Shown here: piece after piece, positions 40,634-52,100 of the stretch
Numbering within the stretch: the first letter of the stretch is position 1
Layout: each line of letters starts with the position of its first letter
Notes under the pieces: generated by a model
Databases searched by the model: none
What the model saw: only the letters and a program-made list of their open reading frames with translations
Told to the model about the DNA's origin: nothing
Program-made: the position numbers and the translations under genes
NCBI RefSeq assembly: GCF_017916325.1
Contig: NC_090167.1
Coordinates: forward strand, 42,501 to 106,500
Direction of reading: 5' to 3'
Origin: Leishmania martiniquensis
Taxonomy: Eukaryota > Euglenozoa > Kinetoplastea > Trypanosomatida > Trypanosomatidae
Length of the DNA stretch: 64,000 bases

Positions 40634-43600
40634 TTACTGAAACAACGCTCGGTTTGTCTGCAGCCGATGTGTGGCGACGTCTTGTGGCGTGGCCGTGGGG
40701 AGGCCACCGGCTACCTCAGTACTGGCGCTATTCCGCTTCTCTCCGTACATATCGCTCGGAGAGAGCCGCCTCCCTTCGTCGTCGGAGAAAGAAGCCGCCG
40801 CGTGAGGCGTGCGGCTGTTCGCGGCAGCCTTTCCAGTCGTGGGCGTCCCCGTCAGGTGGGACCTCGCGGCCGCCCGCAGCTCGAGCATGCGATCAAAGAG
40901 CTGCTGCGCACTGTTCGGCGCTGCTCGCCCCTCTCCGCACGCAGGCGATGAAAATGGCGAGTGCCTACTATCCGCAGGCATATTCAAGTGTGCATCCTGC
41001 AGAGTCGTCTGCGCAGCACACGCATCACCGTCATCGACGCCGCCGTGACGGTGGCAGGTGTGGTGGTGGTGGTGGGAAAGGCTCTCGCCAGTCACCTCCG
41101 CTACAGTCTCCTGAGCGTGCGTTGCCTCCTCTCCCCCGGGAGAAGGCATGGGAGGCGGCGGCGGTCGCTGCCACTGATGCTGCATCTGCCGAAGCAAAAG
41201 CTGCCTCTCTCGAATGGCGGCCGCAGCATCCAGCAACTCGGACAGCGACAAAGAGCTCAAATCGTGCGCAGCCTCCGGAGACGGAGTAGGGCGTTTTGCG
41301 CCCGTCTCAGCGCCGCGGTCGACGAGAGGGTCGCCACCCTCGCCGCTCGTCGGCGAGCCGGGCCGCTGCGATGGCACTGCCCTGCCGTTGCGGCCACGCG
41401 ATTCGTCACGGCTGCCGCCGGAGGGCAGCTGCGAAGACGCTTCGCGCAGCTGCTGCTGCTGGGCAAGGGGGAGGTGCGCGATATACTGGTCTGCCACCTT
41501 GCAAAGTTCCCGGGTGCCCACGTCCTCATACAGCCCAAAGTAGTCGTGCTCCGCCCGGGAAACGGCGGGAGCCGGCCAGCACTGATTGGGCGAAGTGCGA
41601 GGACTGCAGCGACGCATTTCGGTCTTGAAGGGCGACGGTGAGTAGGCAAGAGGGTCCTTCTTCTCCTGCTCAGCCAAGCGCTTGCGAGCAGCAGCCTCGC
41701 GCAGCATCTCACTCCGCAGCTTCTTCCGCTGCCCAGACGGGCCGTTGCTGCGATACTCGACCGCTAGTGCCCCAGACCGTGCAGCTCGCTGGCGTAGCTG
41801 ACGCTCACGGCGCGCCAATTCCTTTTCCCGCGCGGCGATTCTCTCCATCGCTGCCTGCTCGCGCGCCGCCGCTTCGTGAGACTGCATAGCCGTCACGCCA
41901 TAGGTCACCTCCTTCTGCCGCTTCTCCAGTCGATGCTTGCCCCGCCTCACACTGGCCTCCAGGCGCTCTTTTTCCTCACGCAAGCGGCTGAGCTCCTTCC
42001 GCTGGTCTGCAACGAGTGTGCGGTCCTGTTTGAGCTGCTGTCGCAGCGCATCACTGTGCGCGCGAATGTCGCGGCAGCGCTCGTTGCTTGCCAGTACCGC
42101 CTCCTGCAGCTCCTTGGATTCCCGGCACAGACACTCATACTGCGTTTCCTCCGCAGGCGTTAGGCCAGACGGTGCAAACCAATCCTCCCCTGAAATAGAC
42201 GGGGCACTGTAGCTGCTGCCTGACACGGCCAGGACCGCCTCAGCGCACACAGAGGAGACGCTCATCGTGGAATGGAAAGAGGAGGTGAGGGCGGCCGTCA
42301 CTGGTGCATCTCCCGCACTGGGACAGCTCGGGCGGAGGGCGGCCAGTGCCGCCTGGAATTGGCCTGGACGAACAGCAGTTCCAGCGGCGGCAGAAGTACC
42401 GACGACGCCGGCACCTGCTGCAGCGTTGTTCGCAACTGGTGCCTCCGTGTCCACAAGAATACGTGATTGCAGCTCAGGTGCAACACAGTGTGCAGCGCCG
42501 CCTAGTCCACGCTGCACCGGCACCGTCTCCGCCTTCGGCGCGCGTGGATGAAGCGGCGGGGGACTTCGCATCGGCAAAGGAGCAGAGAACGCTCGCTGTG
42601 GTCGGGGGTCTCCCAGCAGCAGTTGACACAGAGAAGAGAGCAGCAGCTGCTCGCAGCGCTCCACGTGCAAAGCCTTGTCCAACGTGCGAAGTGAGGGAAC
42701 GACCTGGCGCAGTAGGCAGGCGTAGGCGAGGGTTGAGATCCAAGTCGCGCCATCGGGTACAGCATCGCTCATGGTCGGCGCCTCTCTCGAGATGGTCGCA
42801 GCCACAATCTGCTCCAGATCGGCGAGTTGAGCCACCGACTGAAAGCGCGCGATGGCGGCCGTCGAAGTCTCACCTTCGTTAGTCACCTCGGTCAGGGCAG
42901 AGGCCAGCGCGCTTTCCTCGCCCTGAAGGCGAGTACTCACAATAGTATGAATGAGCTGTATCAAAGCACGCGGCGCCGCCTGAAGAATGATGCGAGAGAC
43001 CGGCGATGGGTCTAGCTGCAGATCCCACTGCAGGGCAGCGTTGCACCCCCCAATGGATGCGATGCCCTGAAGGTCCTCAATACCACTCCCAGCGACGCTC
43101 ACCGAGCACGACAGCACCGTAGACGACTGTATTGCGGCCGCCGGCGCCCCCTTCGCGCTCGCCCCGGTGCATGGTAAGATCGAGAGGAAGAAACAGTTGA
43201 GGGCGGCGAGACCTCGGTTGTAGGATAGGTCGATGGAGGACAAAGTTGCCGAGATGGTCGCTGTCGCCGAGTGCTCGGTCAGCGCTGCCCGGAGTGCATT
43301 GTGCCCTTCTTGCATCTCATCGCTTTCTCGAAGACTCACATCCAGGGCGTTGTGCGAGAGGTTGAGCTCCCGCAGCTGCGGAAATCGTTGAGCAGAGAAG
43401 AAGAGAGGGAGCGCAAAGGGCAAGCGGTGGCGCAGCAGCCGAACGAGAGACACCGTGCTGTCGGCCACGGGAGGCTTTACCTCCACTCCATTCCCAGCCA
43501 CGCGCCCCTCTGGAGAGGATGCGCACTCGCACCTGCATTCAAGGAAGCTGTGCAGGTTGTTGAAGGCGACATCAATCACCTGCAGCGTGGCGGGGAGGCA

Positions 43601-43891
43601 TCGAATCCAAGACGCCACACCGTCGCAGCAGGATGACGCGCCAGCAGGATCGCCGCGGCAAGCCTGTCGAGCACGGTAGTACGGGGTGCTGAGCCGGCCC
43701 AGCTGATTGTGGGAAAGCCGCAGCTCGACCAGATTCACGAAAACAGCATTGAGACCACTCACACTGTCAATGCGGTTGTGGTTGGCATGCAGAACAGCGA
43801 CGGCGCTAGCGACCGTCGCCTCCTCTTTACTTGTCTCCTCAGCATCGAAGCAGAGACGAGCGATGCCGCGGTCGCGCAAATCGATTTCCAT
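40634..43891 (-). CDS. Leucine-rich-repeat and coiled-coil protein
   Basis: 1085 residues from ATG 43889-43891. The N-terminal third holds irregular leucine-rich repeats (VAVLHANHNRIDSVSGL; LVELRLSHNQLGRL; LQVIDVAFNNLHSFL; LRELNLSHNALDVSL; LSSIDLSYNRGLAAL). A helical region follows, and about residues 580-750 form a long coiled coil rich in Arg, Glu and Gln. The C-terminal 300 residues are Ser/Pro/Gly-rich with a short histidine run. LRR plus coiled coil is common in flagellar and centriolar proteins; no specific family is recognised, so a cytoskeletal role is inference. Confidence 0.8.
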   Translation of the reverse strand: MEIDLRDRGIARLCFDAEETSKEEATVASAVAVLHANHNRIDSVSGLNAVFVNLVELRLSHNQLGRLSTPYYRARQACRGDPAGASSCCDGVASWIRCLPATLQVIDVAFNNLHSFLECRCECASSPEGRVAGNGVEVKPPVADSTVSLVRLLRHRLPFALPLFFSAQRFPQLRELNLSHNALDVSLRESDEMQEGHNALRAALTEHSATATISATLSSIDLSYNRGLAALNCFFLSILPCTGASAKGAPAAAIQSSTVLSCSVSVAGSGIEDLQGIASIGGCNAALQWDLQLDPSPVSRIILQAAPRALIQLIHTIVSTRLQGEESALASALTEVTNEGETSTAAIARFQSVAQLADLEQIVAATISREAPTMSDAVPDGATWISTLAYACLLRQVVPSLRTLDKALHVERCEQLLLSSLCQLLLGDPRPQRAFSAPLPMRSPPPLHPRAPKAETVPVQRGLGGAAHCVAPELQSRILVDTEAPVANNAAAGAGVVGTSAAAGTAVRPGQFQAALAALRPSCPSAGDAPVTAALTSSFHSTMSVSSVCAEAVLAVSGSSYSAPSISGEDWFAPSGLTPAEETQYECLCRESKELQEAVLASNERCRDIRAHSDALRQQLKQDRTLVADQRKELSRLREEKERLEASVRRGKHRLEKRQKEVTYGVTAMQSHEAAAREQAAMERIAAREKELARRERQLRQRAARSGALAVEYRSNGPSGQRKKLRSEMLREAAARKRLAEQEKKDPLAYSPSPFKTEMRRCSPRTSPNQCWPAPAVSRAEHDYFGLYEDVGTRELCKVADQYIAHLPLAQQQQLREASSQLPSGGSRDESRGRNGRAVPSQRPGSPTSGEGGDPLVDRGAETGAKRPTPSPEAAHDLSSLSLSELLDAAAAIRERQLLLRQMQHQWQRPPPPPMPSPGGEEATHAQETVAEVTGESLSHHHHHTCHRHGGVDDGDACAAQTTLQDAHLNMPADSRHSPFSSPACGEGRAAPNSAQQLFDRMLELRAAARSHLTGTPTTGKAAANSRTPHAAASFSDDEGRRLSPSDMYGEKRNSASTEVAGGLPTATPQDVATHRLQTNRALFQ

Positions 43892-44690
43892 CTCAGGCGT
43901 TTTCGGCGACTACTCTTGCACTGTTCTGGTCTGTGGAGCCACTAAGAAAAGATAAGCGTGAAGACAATGCGGGTTGTAGCGGCGCCTGCTCTATCACCAG
44001 GGCGGCGCTCCGGACGACGAAAAGGGGAAACAGCGGCAGGGTATTCTATGAGACCCTCTCTGGTGGATGAGGGAGATGCGGAGGAGGTATGTGTGTGTAT
44101 ATGCCTGTCTATTTATGCATGGGGATATCACGGCTGCAGCAGGCGCAGTCCTTCTATGGAAAGCAGCTGCACGCGCATCGTCTCGTACAAGAAAGAGTGA
44201 GAGGGCAGAAAAGGGCGGCAGGACAGCGTGGAGAAATATTGGCACTGCGAAACCGGTGGAGAAGCAAAAGTCATGGCTTGAGGCAGAATGTTAAGGAAGC
44301 CGCAGCTCTTATCTGTGCTCCAGATATGTTTGCAGCCGAGCACCGCGGTGTGAGAGGCGATGACAGCAAAGGCACCATGGAGGGCGGCCGAGGGCGAGAC
44401 TTACTCAGCGAAGTTCCAACCCGAATCGATACGGCCTTCGTACAGGAGTATATGCATCTATATATGTATACGACTCGCGGGCTGCGCTAAGCTCAGCTGT
44501 GCGGTCCATTGCACCATCCTCTCTATTAGCGCAGGCGCCCCTTGAAAGTTGTTGATGGGTGTGTGCATGCATGTGGGTGACAGGAGGCAGGGAGCAAGAG
44601 AAGAAGGAGAGAATGAAAGTTCGCTTCATACTCGACGGATGTGTCCTGTACAACTTGAACGGTGCCTACGCATCTCCATTCCGCCAGCGA

Positions 44691-44710
44691 ACACACGCAC
44701 ACACACACAC
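44691..44710. repeat. CA microsatellite
   Basis: Twenty bases of nearly perfect CA dinucleotides (one interruption), in non-coding sequence. Confidence 0.85.
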
Positions 44711-45154
44711 TTGCACACGGTCACACAAGCGTAAACCGTATCATACCAAACAACGATGAAGAGAGCGGTAATACACGAAAGGGAAAGAGACGGAGAAAGG
44801 AGCTAGAAGAAACGTGGAGAAAGAAAGACAAAGCGTACCACGTCTGCCCACTCCGCACATCTGCATGGACGAAGGACGCTGCACGTGCGGACGCTGATCA
44901 GGGGGAGGACCGAGTGAGTACAGAAAAGAACCGCGCAGATACACAGATACACTTACGCGGGTGCACATGCACATGCATAGAGCATAGAAAGACGGCAAAC
45001 GTAGAAAGAGAGAAGAGGAGGAGAAAATGACGGTCACCAGACTCGCACACGCACCCGTTGAAGGCACACGCGCGCCACCGCAATGCAACCGAACTGACGC
45101 AGAGCACAGCGCACACAGACAGACACAGAGAAAGCCAACAAAAACAAAAAGTCG

Positions 45155-45688
45155 TTTTCGTCGTTTTCCATTCATTTTTCCTATTAGGACGCACACAGCG
45201 AAGGCGACTTCGACTCCGCCCTCTCACAGGCCCACCCCGCGTGGGTGCGAGACAATCGCAGACAGGCAGGACGGCACTGCGGCGCCCCCGTCATGGCGGC
45301 AGGGGCCCCGCCTCGCAGGCCGCCCCGGCCGCATCAGTGCCGGCCGCCACGTCGTGCCATTACCTCGGCGATGGCTTCCTCGGGCTCCCTGCCACCAGTG
45401 GGCAGAGCGAGGGCCGTGTGCGATGCGGTCGACTCACCGAGACACTTTGCACATCACATGGACGGCACAAGCGCGTTCGCTGTCGCCGGTCCCTGCGACA
45501 CCTCTCCGCCCAGGCCTTGGCCACCGGCAACCGCCGCCAGATATATTGCGCCCACCTCCCCACGCCGCCGCCACCACCAGAGGTGGCTCGGCATAGGCAG
45601 GGGAGGGCGGCAGGGGCTGCTTGGCGCCATCGCATGGAGTGAGGCGCGAGAGCCCCCCGGGGAGCCACGAGCTGACGTGTTCGAGGCC
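45155..45688 (-). repeat. Dispersed SIDER-like retroposon, copy 4
   Basis: An exact inverse of copy 3 over all 534 bp, including the variable 3' tail. Minus orientation, the same sense as the genes. It lies about 510 bp downstream of the stop of the giant kinase-like gene. The flanks beyond both ends are unrelated to those of copy 3, which defines the element's limits. I did not find an obvious target-site duplication by eye. Confidence 0.75.
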
Positions 45689-46197
45689 CTTTCCCCGTTA
45701 AGAGCAAATAGAAAGATGGCGAAAAAAAAGAGTTGAGCAACAGTGATGGAGGCACGTGTCGCGCAGCGTAGCACCAAACAGCGGGAATAGTGGCAGACGA
45801 GAACTCTTAGCTGAGGTTCTTGGGCCACCCCCCCCTCGCACCTCTTACCTTCTTGCGTGCCTGGAAGGCCTCCATCAGCTCTTACTACCGAGACGACGAC
45901 CGCTATTGCAGTCAACTGTTCAAGCGACTGACGCCATCATTTCAGGGAGGGAGGGGACGAAGCACGAAGAGAGACGTACAGGGAGTCCAGGGCACAGCGA
46001 CGTCACACGAAAGGGTCAAGGACGAGTGATGGGCCACCAAAGAGACGCGTGGCGCGAAACATACAACAACGATAAGTCGCAGCAAGCCAGCTCGAGTACA
46101 ACAAGAAGGTGCCTCACTGTGGCACCTGATGTAAAGGCGTGAAGTTGCAGTCGCACCCTGAACACAGAACGTAGTGGCGCACGCTAGCGCCAGGGCA

Positions 46198-49100
46198 TTA
46201 GAACTCAAAGTAGGCGGTGCGGTTGGAGGCAATCTCTTTGATGCTGAAGGCGCGGGGGTTGCGCGGGACTGGGCTCTTGCGGTTGATATCGCTTGAGCGG
46301 TAAGTCGACATCGCCGCACTCTCCGCTTCAGCCTCGCCGTCGGACGGCACCAAGATGTACGATTTCTCGCTGCTGCTCCCCCGGGAAGCATATCTGCGTG
46401 AGGCATCGCGCACGATGCCGGCACGGTGATGGCTGCTTGACTCGAGGCTTTGCACGGAGCCGCGTGTTTGATTTTCGGTCATGCTACTATCCGCTATGGC
46501 ATTCTGCTGGCTGCGGAGGCCGCGGGGCCGGCCCTTCTTGTGCAAAGTCGCAGCATCCAAGAATTCTTTCGGCCACGACCGCTGATTCTTGTACTCCTCC
46601 GGCTCCGCGCGGCTGCTGTGGCGCGACGAAAGACGTGAGCCTTGCGGGTGAGAACGATCCTGGCGATGCATATAGCCGGGACCGTAGCCGAGCGCGACCC
46701 CGCCGTTGCTGTCAGGCGAAAAGGCGGCCGCAACGGAGTCGAGGTGATGGCAACAGCCCATCGCCAAGTCGTTAAGGCTGCGCTCAAGCTCACTGGTTTC
46801 GGTGTAGCGGTGCGGCCGGCGGGCCGGTGTGGCCTCTCTCCGCGTATGCCCCCCCGGCCCCATCGCCGCCACAAGAGAAGCGCCGCGCTGACTGTCGCGC
46901 CGGGTTACCGGGTGATTCTCATACGCCGCCCCATGCTCCACCGGATCCACAAACGGGGCCGTGTTTGTATGACGGAAAACAAACCGCGACTTCTTCGCTT
47001 TCGCGTCGCCGCGGAGACTTCTGCTGGTGCCGCCATAAGCGGCGCGTCGCGGCTGCTCCGCAGACGTGGGTGCTGCCTTTGCGTCTACTACTTGCTCGTA
47101 CTCAAGAGGGTCGCGGCGGCGACCGGACGACGTTAAGGAGGTGGTGTCGGTGCGCGCCAGTCCACTATTACGCCGCACTGGTTTCTTGGGCTGGCCGCTA
47201 CCGGCCAGCGGGTCGGACGCATAGTCGACCTCCACAGAGGCGCGGCGGCTGCTAACAGACTCGCGAGGGCCGTGGGAGCTTAGAGCGTCTCGCACCTCTG
47301 TCTGCAGCGCCGCAATAGACTGCCACTCCGTCGGGTCATACATCGCCTTCAACTTCTGCTGCGCCCACACCCCAGTGGCAGGCGACTGCGATCGCGGTGA
47401 CGGAGCGGCGGAGAAGGCCATAGAATTGGTGCGGCTCAAAACAAGTCCCTCCGTGGGGTTGGCCGCCTCTTGCCACGATGCCGAGTCCTCCCTGTCGTGC
47501 GCAGCTTCGTTATCATGAGAGGCCAGAGACGATAACATCAGCAGCGGGACCCCAGTGCTCGCCCCGCCAGAGGTGTTGTACGCGGCGCTGGTGATCATCA
47601 GCGGCATGCCTCGCTGCAGCTTCGACAGCCCCCGATACGCACGCGTCCGATAGGACAGCAGCGCCGCTTGAAGATTGCTCTTGCTCAGGTGCGTTTTGGC
47701 GAAGTTCAAAACGGCAGCGGAGTAGGTGTGCGAGCCATCGAAAACCTTCGTCAGTTCCATGCCTTGAAAGAAGGGATGCGACACCAGTCGCAACGCGGGG
47801 CCGTGCACGCTGCAGGGGGTTGGGGAAAAGACGGCGTCAAGGATGGTGTCGAAGAAGTCGCGCACCTGAAAGAGCCATCGCATATCCGCCACGATGTTCT
47901 CTGCAGTAGCATCGCCGCCCTCGTCGCCTTCAGAGTGAAAGGTGATGCTAGTGGTCTCGCTCGTTTCTTGGGCGTTCTTCAGGTACATCGCAGCGAGCGA
48001 GACGCCAATCGCCTTGCCCTGCCCGCCAGACGGCGGCGGCACAGCGCGCACGACGTGACGCCCACGACGGGAGCCTGTGGTGCCGAAATATTGCATTTCC
48101 TCTGCCTTGGTCATCACCCAGCTGTCCACAAATCGGCTCACAGACTTGAGCACGCGCTGGCGCACGTAGCGGCGCGTGCGCATCGCGATGGTTTCCGCTG
48201 CCGTGCTGAACACATCAGACGTCGCGTCCGCGATTACCTTCTGCCACACATCAAGAATGTCGACCGGGGAGAAGAAATTCGTGAGCGTCGGTGTCGGAGT
48301 CGGGATCGCAGCAGCCGTTTCAGGGGCGACGAGCGCGCTGCCGTCCCCGGCGAACAGCTCAAAGCAGAGAGTCAGGTATGTCCACCAGTCATCGCGCATC
48401 GTCCATGTGCAGTTCTCCTCGCTGAAGGAGTTGGAAAGCATCTGCCTCAGCACGTACATGGGTGGCAGGTACTCGAGCACACCACACTGCTGATGCTCGT
48501 AGCTCCAGGCGAGGGTGCTGATGCCTATGTCAGGCACGAAGAGCTGTATGTCGCTCGACTTCGCCATCGGTGCCGGAGGCGCCGCCTTCTCTGGCGTGTC
48601 TACGGTGCTCCCCCCCTCGGCATCATCGCTCCCTTTGTCGGGGCCCGTGACTCGGACCAGGAGCCGCTGGGGTGGGCACGGGCCCAGCAGCATTCCCTTT
48701 CCGTGGAGCGACGTGAGGAGAAGAAGAAGCTGCGCAGCGAGCACTCGAGCAATCTCCAGCCACACCTCCTCCTTCGGACCCGTAGTGTACACGTCAGGCC
48801 GCAGAACAGCGTGAATGAAATCCTTTAGCGACATAATAGTCATCCTGCGCGTCATGCTGCTCAGCCTTTCGTTGTACTTTAGCGCGTCGTGCTCGCACGA
48901 GCTTCTCGTAGACTCCTCCAGCGACAACGCCGAGATCCACGGCTCCTGGAAGATGTAGTAGCGCTGCTCGTCTACTAGCACGCCGTAGACTCGCGAGTGG
49001 AAAGGCAGGCGAGATACGTACTCGATCATGATAGCCGCCTCCACATCCTGCTGGAGAAGGTGCTCCTCGTGCCGACGCGCAGTTTGGCCCCCGACCGCCG

Positions 49101-52100
49101 CCCACGTGTCCTTCATCGCCGCCGTACCGTCGCATGCTGTGGGGGCTATGCGGCCGCGGTTACGCGGCATCACCCTCACGTCGAAAACCTCAGATGTCTT
49201 CTGGCTCACCGCTCGCCGAATCACTCCAAAGGCGGTGAAGCCGACGAGGGTGTCGGTAGTGGAAACGGCGCCTCCCCGGTTTTCCTCGGAGTTCTTTCGC
49301 AGGTCGAGGGTGCTTCTGAAAATGGTGCTGCAGCGCTGCTGTCGCGCCGGCGCGCCGCTCCGCCCGCTTCCAGCGTCGTCGCCGAGCTCGGCGGCGCTGT
49401 GTTCGGCATCCGTTATGACGAAGTCCTCCAGCGTGAGAGGCTCCCGCCCACCGCCGTCGGTCTTCTGGACGGCTTCGGGCGGCGCCGCCAGTGTCAGCAC
49501 TGCGAAGTCAAGGCAACTGCCGTGGAAGGTCTCCTCCTTCGGCCGCCTGGTCGTGTCCTTACCGAACGACGACACCCACGGCAGCATCGGCGATGTCGTG
49601 GCGCAGACGCGGAGCCTCGAGTAAACAGCGCCCGGTACACTGCCCTCCTCGCCGTTCGTGGGTGGCTGTATGTCCACAATGTCGCACTCCGTGGCCCATA
49701 AAAGGGCCTTGTAGGCTGACATGAAGGCCGACTTGGTGGAGAAAGAGAGGGAGAGGCCCTGTAGACGACGATGAGACATCACGGTTGCCGCGCAGAAGCG
49801 CGGCACCTCTGCCACCGTCTTGCCATCAAAGATGCCACGGCTGCGAAAGGGCAGCATCAGGAGTGTCAGCTCGATCGCGTACTTCTGCCGAGAGCTGATG
49901 GACACCGTTGTCAGTGTCAGGTACTGCCCTGCACTACCACCCGCCTCGCCACCAGCCGCAGATGCCGCCGCAAACGTGGCGCGGTCGTCCTCACAGTTTG
50001 CAAGCGCAGCCTGGCGGCTCTTTGTCGTCAGCAGGCGCTTCTTGTACTCCTTCAGAGCCACCGGGTTATCAACGATGCGTGGTGTCAGCGGGAAAGAAGA
50101 TGCTGGCGGTGCGACCACTTGGCCGAGCGTGAGCCCCTCAGAGCCGTAGTTGACCGCCGACGGGTTTAGCGACTCGCGTGGGAAGAGAAGCAGCTCGTAG
50201 CAGCGCACGTCAAAGGTTTCGCTGCTGTCTGGGCCCGACGGTACGCGGATGGCCTGCCCACCGCAGATGCGCATGATACGCCGCTGCGCACCAATGTCCT
50301 TGCGCGTAACAGGGCGACCGTTTTCTCGCAGTGCCTCCACCGTGCACCACAGGCCGCCAAGCGTCGCCAGGCCGCGCTGTTCTGCAGCGCTCTTCTGGCC
50401 CGCCTCCAGCGCGCTCTGCGCCTCCGACGGCGACACAGACCCACGCCGTGGCGACTCCAGCGGCGGGTCCACCATGTGCTGTGTTTCCACGTTGGCTAGC
50501 TGCATGGGCTGCAGGTTCAAAAACCGGCGGACACCGTCTTCACGGGCACAGCCGCTGTCGATCAATTGGCGCAAGGCATCGTCCTTGTGCGTCCAGTCGT
50601 AGACGACACAGCCGCAGGTGTCCGTGGTGCCCTCCGCCGGCGCCACCTGCACTGGCTGCAGGGTGCGCACCACCTTCTCCGTGTATGAACGCTTGCCCGC
50701 AACGCTACTGGCTCGACGCGCCGCCGCGCACACTGCCATGCCATCATAAACGAAGGCGGTCCACATCTTGTCTTGCATCACTTCAGCCTCCTTGCCGTGC
50801 TGGCGAGCCACGTCGTCTGTGTAGAAAGACGAAGGGTGAAACGCCAAAGAGGGGCGCGAACGTCGTAAGAAGCGGAGCGGTTTCTCAGACGCCGTGCGGT
50901 CCTTCTCGCTGTCAGCCTGGCGCTTCTTCGCGTCATTCTCTAAAGCGCGTCGCTTCGCAGCCAGAATGTCCTGCGCACGCTGCGACAGCTTCAGCGGCGG
51001 GGCCGGGATCTCCCGCACGCAGGTAGCGGCAGAGTTGCCGCGGCGAGGGCTGTACAGCATCCATGTCTCGCGCCCATCTGTTGTAATCGTCTGCCGAACT
51101 TTTGGCCGGTGAATGGGCATAGCCTGACCCTTCTCGTCCACAATGAGCGGCGTTGGGCAATCGTCAATCGCGGAGGGGGAGGGAATCTTCGGGCGGCGGC
51201 GCAGGTCGGGGCCACCACTATCAGCAGTGCGCCGCGGTGTCGCGGCCGAGCCGCCGTCGTAGTAAAATGAGATGGTGTCATCGGTACGGAAGTTGGGCGT
51301 GCCGGCCGTTGTGTCGGCCAACACCTCGAACTCCATCGGCGTATCGGCGCCAGTCGTAACGGACCTCGGTGTGGCATTGCGGTTGAGCTGGCGGGGGCCG
51401 GGGCGAAACCCTTTAAGGGGGAGTGGTGAGTCGGAAACGCTGGGGTTGGTGCGGAATGAGCGCGCCGACTTGAGTGCGGCCTCAGCACCGCGACCCCCGC
51501 CTGGCGTGCGAAACCCCTCGGGGGGCGTCGCTGAAACGCTAGAAGAGCGGCTCTCAGCTGCCTGGCGCGAGCGAGTGGAGGAGATGACAGGGGGCGGGGT
51601 CTCTTGTCGGCTGGTCGACGCTGCGGCTGGTGCAGCATCATCTGCGCCTTCAGGTCGAGCCAGCTGCTCATCTGCTCTCATCGCCTCCCCAGAATCACTC
51701 GGGATGGATCCCTTCTGGCGACGCGCCACCACACGCGGAGCCGCCTTTGTGTCTTTTTTGCTGTGACCATCGCTCGCCACAGAAGTGCCCGAAGCGACGG
51801 GTGTGGCACCGTCGGTGGCGGCAGCAGGGAGCTGCGACTGCTCCTCCCAGAAGAAGAGAGACCCTTTCGACTCATCTTGCGATGCTGAGACGTTGGCATT
51901 CGCAGTCGGGGCACGAGTGGAGTTGCGAGTAGAGACACCTTCAGCGCCCCTTTCCACCGTCAGCTCCGGCCTCATACTCGCGCGATCACTCCGCACGGAT
52001 TGGGCAGATACGGGTGACGCAACACTGAAGTTGATGCTCTGCAGGGAGGAGGAAGCCTGCATCGCGCGAGGGCGTGGGAGGGGATCTTCCTGAAAGGTAA

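Larger units (their letters stand above)
43892..46197. other. Spacer: LRR-gene leader and 3' UTR of the kinase-like gene
   Basis: About 2.3 kb. It contains a CA-rich tract at 44691-44710 and repeat copy 4 at 45155-45688. No gene is supportable in the rest. Confidence 0.55.
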
